Shown here piece by piece: positions 15,944-23,502 of a stretch of 64,000 nt of DNA. The stretch comes from Marimicrobium sp913061115 (GTDB taxonomy: Bacteria > Pseudomonadota > Gammaproteobacteria > Pseudomonadales > Halieaceae): NCBI RefSeq assembly GCF_047729875.1, contig NZ_CP159826.1, positions 3,100,001 through 3,164,000 of the forward strand, in the 5' to 3' direction. How positions within the stretch are numbered: position 1 is the first letter of the stretch; each line of letters opens with the position of its first letter. A program made the position numbers and the translations under genes. Under the pieces are notes generated by a model. It was not told the origin of the DNA. It worked only from the letters and a program-made list of their open reading frames with translations, and did not search any database.

Positions 15944-17362
15944 ATGCTCTCAATGCAGACCGTTCGCTCTAACTGGAAAGAGCTTATTGTTCTTTTTCTA
16001 TTGGGATTTATTTCATTCTATTTGATGAAAGATGTGGGCCTTATTGGTGATGAGCAACACTATTTACGTGCTGCAATCGCTCTGTCTGAATATATTCGTA
16101 ATGATATTGATTCCGCTACATTTGGTGCTGAATATTTCTCGCGTGGCTGGTTCATGCCTGGCATGAGCATAGTTTTGTCTCCCGTTACGTTGTTTGATCT
16201 AAACACTGTTGATTTACCGTTTTTTGCCAGGCTATGGATGATAATGGTAAATCTGTTTTTCGTGTGGCTTATTATGCTGGAGCTTCAAGCAAGGGAGAGT
16301 TCCAGGCTGGCGAGCTGGCTTTTTCTTGTGATGTTTATGTCTCCGTACGCGCTTCTCTATGCTTCTACACTTTGGGCAGACTTACTGGCTTGTTTGGTAG
16401 CCATGTATATCGCTCTGAAATCCTCGTCGGTAAAAGAGTGGGCGGCAAATAAGTCGATTCTGTTAAGTGTCGGGCTTGCTTCAATGATCTATTTGCGAAG
16501 TCAGTACATTTACTTGCTACCAGTACTATTTCTCGTAATAGCATTCATTTCTTCTAGAGACTCCTCCACATTTACACGAAATATGGGATATGTTACCTGC
16601 TCCATGCTGCTCTCCATTTTGTTTATACTTCCCTGGTCAATTGCCGTCAGTGAAGAAACGGAGATTAAGACACTGACAACAACATCGCTAAAATTGGGTC
16701 AAATAGTCACATTTGGCGACAGAAATTATAGACGGGAACTGAGGCAGGAAGATGAAGCAGAAAACTGGTGGTTTGCTATTGATAATGCGGTAAGAAAGAG
16801 AGCGCACACAGATGGTGTTACGGTTGGAGAACAGTATGTAAGAGAGCATGCCCAGTCTTTTGAAAATGTTACTAATGATCAACTCCTGACTCGTATGTCC
16901 GAGAGCATAGACCACTATCTATTCGAACCTTCATACTTCCCGATGAAGTTTGCTGAGGCATCGTGTCGGGTGAACGGTGCGCTTTGTAGTGACAGAAATT
17001 GGCCAGAGCACTACTGGATAAAATTTAATACAGCTACTAATTTTCTAGCGATGTCACTGCTGGCATTGTTGATGCTAATCCCTATCAAGGCGATAGAGCA
17101 TCCACTACTAGGCATTTTTATCAAGGGAACAATTTTCCTTAATATGGTACTTCCACTGTTTGCCGCAGGTCATCCTCGATATCTGGTTCAGTTCACCCCG
17201 GTTTTGGCGTTAGCTTGCTGTCTACTTGCGGAAAGGAAATCTACACTAAGTGACCTTATAGGCTTCGAAAGGAATTCATTTTATGGTGTTATGGGAAACA
17301 TGGGGCAGATACTTGCTGCTGTCGCCGTCGGTGCCTATATATGGCTAGTGCTATTCTATTAG
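15944..17362 (+). CDS. Polytopic membrane protein, probable GT-C fold glycosyltransferase
   Basis: The 472-residue protein has about ten hydrophobic segments. An acidic pair follows the first helix (LIGDEQHY, Asp36-Glu37) in the position of the catalytic DE/DD motif of GT-C glycosyltransferases (GT39/ArnT-like), which use lipid-linked sugars on the periplasmic side of the inner membrane. A large soluble loop lies at about residues 235-345. It sits between the two IS91 remnants and is visibly more AT-rich than its surroundings, which suggests horizontal acquisition. Substrate and partner are unknown. No strong Shine-Dalgarno precedes the chosen ATG. Confidence 0.65.
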   Translation: MLSMQTVRSNWKELIVLFLLGFISFYLMKDVGLIGDEQHYLRAAIALSEYIRNDIDSATFGAEYFSRGWFMPGMSIVLSPVTLFDLNTVDLPFFARLWMIMVNLFFVWLIMLELQARESSRLASWLFLVMFMSPYALLYASTLWADLLACLVAMYIALKSSSVKEWAANKSILLSVGLASMIYLRSQYIYLLPVLFLVIAFISSRDSSTFTRNMGYVTCSMLLSILFILPWSIAVSEETEIKTLTTTSLKLGQIVTFGDRNYRRELRQEDEAENWWFAIDNAVRKRAHTDGVTVGEQYVREHAQSFENVTNDQLLTRMSESIDHYLFEPSYFPMKFAEASCRVNGALCSDRNWPEHYWIKFNTATNFLAMSLLALLMLIPIKAIEHPLLGIFIKGTIFLNMVLPLFAAGHPRYLVQFTPVLALACCLLAERKSTLSDLIGFERNSFYGVMGNMGQILAAVAVGAYIWLVLFY

Positions 17363-17604
17363 GCGGTACTCATTGTCACCAATGTGCCAGGACCGCAATA
17401 CCCCATGTATCGCCAAGTTAAAAAAAGAAAATTGATGATACTGAAAAGCCAACTTATCTCCGTTCGCAAGTAGAAATTCAGAATTTCGTTTTGGGTTTGC
17501 GTTTCGGTTTTTTGCTAGCCTTGATCGTCCGTGTTAGGCTGGTGTCGCTTCCGCTAGAAGCTTCTAGTAATTGGTAGATGACCTTCGATATATGAACGTT
17601 AAAG

Positions 17605-18201
17605 ATGACCAATCTTTGCACTATTTCCCTTTGCCTGTTGCCTGTTGCCTGTTGCCATAATGCTACTTACGCTATTTCTTTTCTTTGCAGGATGCGGTGG
17701 GGACTCTGTGACCGTTAATCCCCGCTTTGCTGAGCTAGCTGCTCAGGAGAAAGAAGATGAAGTCGCGCGAAAAAGTGCGGCGAATACAGCGAATAAGACG
17801 GCTGAGGCAGAAAAAAACTAAGACCTGCAAAAATCGAATCAGATTTATTTAGCGCTACGCCTGAAGAACTTAAAGAAGTGTTCTCCACTTGCCGAACCAC
17901 CGTAATGGAAGTGGCAAGAAAGAGGAATAAGACGAGGTTTGAAATATTTTTGGTCGACGAATACTCTGCTGATGTATATCAGGCCGCCGCCTATGGCTCT
18001 TTTGGTGCTATAGAAAATGATGAGGAAAGAGTTGCACGTTTACATGAGGCTATAGCCGAAAAGGCCGATCCCCTTTGGCGTTCCCTCAACCTTTCATATT
18101 TGGTTATTGTAACAAAGGATTCTTTTAGTGGTCTCACAAGAGAATCTAAGAGATACACGTGTACGCTAGAACCGGATTTTCGGATTTCTGGCGCAATCTA
18201 G
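17605..18201 (+). pseudogene. Lipoprotein gene with heptanucleotide repeat in the signal sequence and an A7 frameshift
   Basis: The gene can be read in three steps. An ATG at 17605 opens MTNLCTISLCLLPVA but, with the present repeat count, goes out of frame. An internal ATG at 17660 gives MLLTLFLFFAGC, a lipobox, and a 53-codon frame ending at TAA 17819. The rest of the protein (LRPAKIESDLFSATPEEL to RISGAI) continues in the -1 frame. Removing one 7-base unit would join the first ATG to the lipobox and make a full lipoprotein signal. A slip at the A7 run (17811-17817) would join the rest. The complete product would be about 190 residues of unknown family. It is either phase-variable, programmed to frameshift, or decaying. 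Confidence 0.55.
17631..17656 (+). repeat. Heptanucleotide tandem repeat (TTGCCTG), 3.7 copies
   Basis: Three full TTGCCTG units plus TTGCC lie inside the putative signal-peptide coding region of the lipoprotein gene. Each unit gained or lost shifts the frame by one, which is the signature of slipped-strand phase variation. Confidence 0.8.
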
Positions 18202-18272
18202 CTTCAGAAAGCTACTGTCTATATGGCAGGCAGCTGGGGTAAGCAATTGAGACTTTTGAAGGAGGGCTCCAG

Positions 18273-18401
18273 ATGACCTGGCAATCTTCCCCAGCAATCG
18301 ACAGGTTAAAATTGGCTTCCGGCTTTGACGACCTGCGCACCAACATCTACCCCACCAAAAACCGCCCCTCGAAATTCCCAATTATCTCATCAGATTCATA
18401 G
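18273..18401 (+). CDS. Short open frame with strong ribosome-binding site at the left edge of the IS91 remnant
   Basis: The 42-codon frame (MTWQSSPAIDRLKLASGFDD...) is preceded by AAGGAGG at a good distance. Its stop TAG is in frame with the transposase pseudogene that follows, so it could be that gene's present 5' end cut by a nonsense codon, or a separate leader ORF. It has no recognisable domain. Confidence 0.3.
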   Translation: MTWQSSPAIDRLKLASGFDDLRTNIYPTKNRPSKFPIISSDS

Positions 18402-19397
18402 ATCCATTTCTCACCTTCCCCAACCCTCAGGCAAGGCACCTTCAAATCCCGACCACCCGCCAGCCGAGGGGATCGGTCACCCCGATTTCAACGCCTCAAA
18501 GCGCCGGTTAAAGACGAGCTGGAGGATCTGGTTCAGCTTATCAGCCGACGTGTCGGCCGCTGCCTGGAACGACAGGGCTTGCTGGAGCAGGACACCGAGA
18601 GCGCCTGGCTGGAACTCGATCCCACAGACGAGGCGGATGCCATGCCTCATATCCTGGGTAGTTCCGTGTCTTATCGGATCGCCGTCGGCCCGCAACAGGG
18701 TCGCAAAGCCTTCATGATTCGCACCATCCGCCCACTCGACCGGCCTAATCCCGGACTGGAACGCGTCGCCAAGGCCAATGGATTTTCCCTGCACGCCGGC
18801 GTGAGCTGTGAGGGGCATCAAACGGATAAACGGGAGCGCCTCTGCCGGTGCATCGCTCGCCCCGCCGTGGCCATCCCACGTCTATCACTCAGCTCTACGG
18901 GCAAGGTGGTTTACACCCTGAAGACGCCTTACCGAGACGAAACAACCCAGGTGGCCTTCGATCCGGTGGATTTCATTGCACGATTGGCAGCCCTGGTACC
19001 GAAGCCGAGGGTCAATCTTACCCGTTATCATGGCGTCCTCGCGCCGAACCATCGCTGGCGCGGACTGGTCACTCCGGCAAAACGAGGCAAAGGTGCAATG
19101 CGCCCTGTCGATAGTGACGTCGTCTCATCGATCCAGCGTCATGCGGCTATGACCTGGGCCCAGCGACTCAAGCGAGTATTCAATATCGACATTGAAGTCT
19201 GCAGCCGCTGCGGCGGATCTGTCAGAGTCATCGCGTGTATTGAGGACCAGGACGTCATCGCCCGGATCCTGGCTCATCTTCGCGAGACGGAAAAGGAAGC
19301 CCCTGCCCGGCCCCTTCTGGTACCGCCAACCAGGGCGCCACCTGACACGCTGTCTCTTTTCGCCGGGACGGAGTTTCATCAGCAGGGACGCCACTGA
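18402..19397 (+). pseudogene. IS91-family transposase, 5'-truncated
   Basis: The frame is open from the TAG at 18399 to the stop at 19397, but no start codon occurs before a TTG at 18579. The readable protein (RLKAPVKDELEDLV, GRCLERQGLLEQD, SYRIAVGPQQGRKAF, GFSLHAGVSCEGHQ, YTLKTPYRDETTQV, FIARLAALVPKPRVN, YHGVLAPNHRWRG, CGGSVRVIACIED) follows the C-terminal two thirds of IS91-type rolling-circle transposases. The N-terminal zinc-binding domain is missing. The segment usually read as CRYITRP in relatives is CRCIARP here, so a tyrosine of the catalytic region also seems lost. The element is almost certainly immobile. Confidence 0.8.
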
Positions 19398-19579
19398 AAA
19401 CCCCATGGCACGGACTGCTGCGGGCTCTCGTTCAGGAATGGACGAATATGAATTACACGGTCACCTCAGCGAACAACTTTTCAGGGCAGTAGGCGGGTAT
19501 GTCGCGAATTTCTCTAGTTCAGTTAGCAGGATCAGTCAGGAAATTTAATCTCAATAGGCCGTTTATTTATCCTATACTT
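19026..19579 (+). mobile_element. IS91-family element remnant B, 3' part (direct repeat of remnant A)
   Basis: These 554 bases repeat 15232-15786 and end at the same CCTATACTT. Copy B keeps the transposase frame (no extra G) and is joined to 600 more bases of transposase upstream, so it is the longer remnant. The flanking bases after the shared end differ (TAAG against CGAG), as expected for separate insertion sites. Confidence 0.75.
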
Positions 19580-19680
19580 TAAGGGTATTTGCTTTGCTCT
19601 ACTGTACTTTGCTGTACTCCCATTTACCATTATTCAAGAGGTGTTGTTTTATGATATTCTCTGCGTTAGAGATTGCTTAA

Positions 19681-19863
19681 GATACCTATGGTCAGGCTTT
19701 CCAGAATGGTAAAATGTGGACTGGTTCTGGTTTTTATGACAGCGGCTTAAGCATCTACTCGATTTTGTATCCTGCGCTAAATAAATTTCTGTATTTACTA
19801 CCAATCACGGGGAATCAGAACCATCAATGCTTAATCGCTTTAGCTGGATTTTTTCACTGGTGA
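19681..19863 (+). pseudogene. Relic of a membrane glycosyltransferase-like N-terminus
   Basis: A 60-codon frame without a start reads DTYGQAFQNGKMWTGSGFYD and SIYSILYPALNKFLYLLP. The style resembles the first periplasmic loop and second helix of GT-C proteins such as the one at 15944-17362. It overlaps the start of the next gene in another frame. It follows closely on the IS91 remnant end, so it was probably cut by that insertion or a later deletion. Confidence 0.35.
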
Positions 19864-21575
19864 TCGTCTCGCTGGGCGCCCTCGCACTACTTGCAAGTAG
19901 TGCGATTTGGTTACGGTTTTACACTGAAGCTCCTGTGCGGGATCTTGCCTACATTCTCCCTTTGGTTCAGAGCGGCGTTACGGATGGATGGCAAAGTATT
20001 TCATTTGGGGAATGGGTTTCCCCTTTTGCCCATGCCCACCGGATTGCCATCACTCGCCTGCTGATGCTGATGGACTACACATTTCTCGGTGGTAAGAATT
20101 ATTTCCTCTACCTTAGCCTCTGGATAAGTCTGCTTGTTGTTTTCCTCGTCTACCTGAAAGCCGCACGCTCCCTGTTAGATCACCAAAACTCAGCGCAGCT
20201 ATTTATTGCCGGGGTTGTGCTGTTGTTCCTTTGCAGCCCCAGCCAATACATGGGCCTGCTGGATCCGCAAAACGCCAGTTGGTATGTAGCAATGGCGGCC
20301 AGTGCTGCGAGTTTCTGGTTAGTACTTGCCCAAGGGGCCAAGGTGACGACCCAAAGGGCCTTATTGGCCTGCTTATGTGCATCAATTGCCGCCTTTTCAA
20401 ACTTCAGTGGCGTCCTGACCTGTCTTCTCCTGCCTCTGATGACCGTATTCCAGCGTCCAGGTCGCTGGCCGCTTGGCCTAATGATTGTTTATACAACCCT
20501 CTTCGTAGCCCTTTATCTGCAAGGTATCGGTTCGGATGGTTCGGAACTGGCTGCGTCTCCCGCTTTTTTGGAAGCCCTGAAAGTCGCCATCGCCAACAAT
20601 CCCGACGTCCTCACCCAGACGACATCTTTTACCCTTTACTGGAATAGACTGATATTGATAGTTTCCAGGACGTGCCTACAACTTGGCGCTACTATCGGCT
20701 TCCAGCATCCTTTTGTCGCGCCAGCTGCAGTATTGAGCTCTGCCGTATACATTGGTTACCACTGGCTAAAACTGGGCCTCTGTGCCTATTTCAAGCGTGA
20801 ACTACCATCTGGTGCAATACAATTATTTCTGGCAATGGCAACACTGTGCCTGGCGATTTCCTGTGCAATCTGGTTCGGTCGCGTGGCCTTCATTGCGCCA
20901 GAAGCGAATCGTTATCAAACCATTTCGATGCACTATTGGTTGAATGTCAGTTGTTTGCTATTTTTCCATTTGCGGCAAACCTACAAGCGCCAGCATTACA
21001 TTATCACCATGACCCTCACCGCGAGCATACCCCTGATACTTCTCTGGGGATCAAGTGATTACACCAGAAAGGAGCTGAACTGGTTCCACACCCAATCCAG
21101 CTTCCTGCAAGTAGTGGGGGAGCTGAATCCTGGTCTAATACAAAAAAGTTTCTCTATGATTCTCCAAAAAGAATGGTATGGCAATGTAAGTGACCACCGT
21201 CTGTTCCTGGAAAAGTACCGTTTTCAAAGACCGTATAACGAACGCGGCAGTATGGCTAACGCTGAATATCAAGGCTCACTTTGCGAGGGAGCTCAACTAA
21301 GCACGAAAAAAAGCAGGTGGCCGGGGGTACAAAGTGTCTCCATCGCATTCGACTCACGGGTGAATCCATTTTTAACCAAAATGTATCTACAAGGCGCGGA
21401 CACAAACCATGCAAGACTGTATGCCAGAGTTCCACCAACTCTCGGCTTGACATCAATTTTGCAGGGAGAATATCAGTGGAATGGATTTTATAAAGGCGAC
21501 ACGCGAGCAGCGACAACATTAAAACTCGCATTTACATCTGCGACCGGGGCGATCATTCAATGTGAGCTGCAGTAA
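19827..21575 (+). CDS. Polytopic membrane protein, distant relative of the duplicated 38-41 kb proteins
   Basis: The 582-residue product has about ten hydrophobic segments in residues 1-400, then a soluble C-terminal domain of about 170 residues. After the first helix it carries EAPVRDLAYI and then HAHRIAITRLL, the same arrangement as EDDIYD and NDHRTSASRL in the proteins at 37888-39282 and 39805-41202. An acidic first loop followed by His-Arg suggests a GT-C-like fold, but no catalytic motif is certain. The C-terminal soluble domain is extra. No strong Shine-Dalgarno is seen. A role in envelope glycan assembly is inference. Confidence 0.6.
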   Translation: MLNRFSWIFSLVIVSLGALALLASSAIWLRFYTEAPVRDLAYILPLVQSGVTDGWQSISFGEWVSPFAHAHRIAITRLLMLMDYTFLGGKNYFLYLSLWISLLVVFLVYLKAARSLLDHQNSAQLFIAGVVLLFLCSPSQYMGLLDPQNASWYVAMAASAASFWLVLAQGAKVTTQRALLACLCASIAAFSNFSGVLTCLLLPLMTVFQRPGRWPLGLMIVYTTLFVALYLQGIGSDGSELAASPAFLEALKVAIANNPDVLTQTTSFTLYWNRLILIVSRTCLQLGATIGFQHPFVAPAAVLSSAVYIGYHWLKLGLCAYFKRELPSGAIQLFLAMATLCLAISCAIWFGRVAFIAPEANRYQTISMHYWLNVSCLLFFHLRQTYKRQHYIITMTLTASIPLILLWGSSDYTRKELNWFHTQSSFLQVVGELNPGLIQKSFSMILQKEWYGNVSDHRLFLEKYRFQRPYNERGSMANAEYQGSLCEGAQLSTKKSRWPGVQSVSIAFDSRVNPFLTKMYLQGADTNHARLYARVPPTLGLTSILQGEYQWNGFYKGDTRAATTLKLAFTSATGAIIQCELQ

Positions 21576-21967
21576 AGACACATCAGCGGGTTCTACATCG
21601 GATTTCCCAAAGGCCATAAATCTGGCAATTCGGTGGCTTAATGTGCGTCTATTTTGCTCGTTGCCCCAGCGCGTATGCATATGTAAGCGAGGCATATATT
21701 CATCGGCAAATTCTTCAAGCAGCCACATGATAAACGCCAGTCGAGGATCCTCGGGGATCGCGGGCTTTGCTTGGTATTGGCTTTCGAACCATTCGACTAT
21801 TGGCGTTGAATCTTGCATAACCTGATTATCGGGGGTCAAAATCACCGGTATAATTGGCTGGCCAACGAGGGCCGGAATCTCCCCCATATAGATATCTATA
21901 TTGGCTTCCATTCGCTTATAGGGAATACCCTTATAGTTCATATAGGTCATTACCTTAGATGCCTACC
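21560..21967 (-). pseudogene. Glutathione S-transferase fragment
   Basis: The frame reads SKVMTYMNYKGIPYKRM, then IIPVILTPDNQVMQDSTPIVEWFE and a helical C-terminal start (AFIMWLLEEFADEYMPRLHMH). This is the thioredoxin-like GST domain minus its first strand, plus the start of the alpha domain. A TAG lies only four codons before the first ATG (21950), so the usual N-terminal strand and active-site region are missing, and the frame ends about 100 residues early. The upstream side is therefore decayed, and the downstream side meets the end of the 19827-21575 gene. Confidence 0.6.
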
Positions 21968-22207
21968 CAGGTTGAATAAATTACTAACCGCTGCATGAGT
22001 TCTCAAAAATCTCTGCGGCTGTCTGTGTGAGGAGGGCGATGGTGGGTGCACAGTAACGAACTGATCTAGCTGCATAAATGGGGAGGGCGACAGGAGAGCT
22101 TTGAACCACCTCGTGGTACCATACTCTTGAAAGTGGCAAATCAGATTTCTTTTATAGGGCATAAAAACTGAACTTTCTAATCCTTCAATAATGCTGGACT
22201 GCTTTGT

Positions 22208-23005
22208 ATGAATTTACGGATTGCGATTACATCCTGTCTTAGTGTTGTCCTGTTTACTGGCTGTTCGGATAGCTCTGACATAATAGCCACACCGGAGCAG
22301 CAGACACTGACCCTACTGGTTACCAATGACGATGGTATCGGAGCACCGGGCATCGACGCCTTGGTAAATGGACTCTTGGAGCTGGACGATGTTGAGGTGA
22401 AACTTGTGGCTCCGGCAGAAAACCAAAGTGGCTCCTCCGACAAAACAACCGAGGGAGATTTGGTGTCGGAAGATTCGGCCACAGCCAGCGGTTACCAGGG
22501 TGTTGCTGTCTACGGTTACCCGGCTGATGCGGTAAATGTTGCCCTCGAAGATCTGGGCATCGTTCCCCATTTGGTCGTTGTGGGAGTGAACAAGGGGCAT
22601 AATGTGGGACCGTATGCCGTAACTTCGGGAACTGTTGGGGCTGCCCGCACGGCGGCTAGAGCAGGCTACCCCGCTGTTGCAGCCAGCGTCAGCGTGTTTC
22701 CCGAGTACGCCGACTACGATGCAGCAGTGATCCTTGTCACTGACTGGATCAAAGATAATCGGGATGCGCTGATCAGCGGCTCAGCCAGCGCTGATACGGT
22801 AACAAGTTTCAATGTGCCAGGATGCACGGCGGGAGAAATTCGGGAGCTGGTTGCCGCACCACTTGCTGAATTCATATCTGACGATGATATTGGCAGGTGG
22901 TTTAAGACTGACTGCTCGCTAGAGCCAGACAGCCCACCGACAACTGACTTTGATGCACTGCTTAAAGGCCATTCCGCCGTTACTGATGTGCCGCTGGAGC
23001 TATAA
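22208..23005 (+). CDS. SurE-family nucleotidase as an exported lipoprotein
   Basis: The 265-residue product starts with a lipoprotein signal (lipobox LFTGC, Cys19) followed by a SurE domain. All metal-site motifs are present: TNDDG (Asp41-Asp42), NQSGSS, and GVNKGHNVG in place of the usual GINxGxN. Classical SurE is a cytosolic 5'/3'-nucleotidase of about 250 residues acting on nucleoside monophosphates and short polyphosphates; here it should sit on a membrane outside the cytoplasm, perhaps scavenging phosphate from nucleotides. A candidate promoter (TTGAAA near 22130) is weak. It is monocistronic, with a GC-rich palindrome (GCCCCGGGGC) after the stop. Confidence 0.85.
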   Translation: MNLRIAITSCLSVVLFTGCSDSSDIIATPEQQTLTLLVTNDDGIGAPGIDALVNGLLELDDVEVKLVAPAENQSGSSDKTTEGDLVSEDSATASGYQGVAVYGYPADAVNVALEDLGIVPHLVVVGVNKGHNVGPYAVTSGTVGAARTAARAGYPAVAASVSVFPEYADYDAAVILVTDWIKDNRDALISGSASADTVTSFNVPGCTAGEIRELVAAPLAEFISDDDIGRWFKTDCSLEPDSPPTTDFDALLKGHSAVTDVPLEL

Positions 23006-23124
23006 TCAATAATAAAGCCCCGGGGCAACCGAGCTGTCGAGGCCTCTTGGCTAAAGACTATTGCCCATGGTCAACTTGATACGGTTACGGGCACCCTTCG
23101 AACCCCAGTAGCTGAGCTTAAGCG

Positions 23125-23379
23125 TTACTTCCATGCGGGAGAAGTCATTGCGAGTTGGGCGCAGTCCATGCGGCGCAACACATGAAAGAGAACGACGCAA
23201 ATCAGTATCACACCTGATGCCACATAGAGCCACCAGCTTATCGTCTTTACGCCATCCGCCGATTGCATCGACAGCGCCAAAGTGATCGGGCCCAGAAAAC
23301 CTGCCAGTCCATCCGCAGGAAGCACCCTGGTAACGCCTGTCGAGGAATTCTTTGGTTCGTAAAGTTGTGCACACACCAA
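23125..23379 (-). CDS. Possible small membrane protein or fragment
   Basis: The 84-codon frame contains one good transmembrane helix (WWLYVASGVILICVVLFHVL) followed by Arg-Arg, with a Gly/Leu-rich stretch before it. It lies between SurE and the subtilase on the opposite strand, with no clear ribosome-binding site and no recognised family. It could be the C-terminal fragment of a lost transporter. Confidence 0.3.
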   Translation of the reverse strand: MVCAQLYEPKNSSTGVTRVLPADGLAGFLGPITLALSMQSADGVKTISWWLYVASGVILICVVLFHVLRRMDCAQLAMTSPAWK

Positions 23380-23502
23380 AGTGAAAATGTGGCTATCGCG
23401 CCAGCGGAAATTGACAAGCCTTGCGAAGAGTGGTTATCTTCCCTCAGAGTATTGGGGATGAACGCAGGGACCGGCATTGGACACCCCCATCAGGGAAAAA
23501 CC

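Noticed and set aside
15787..19025. A functional composite transposon
   Set aside because: Both IS91 remnants lack the transposase N-terminus, copy A is frameshifted, and no complete oriIS-like end was found; only the direct-repeat relation is supported.
23263..23502. N-terminal extension of the subtilase from an upstream start
   Set aside because: The added 80 residues lack signal-peptide character, while the GTG at 23503 has a good Shine-Dalgarno and a clear signal peptide.
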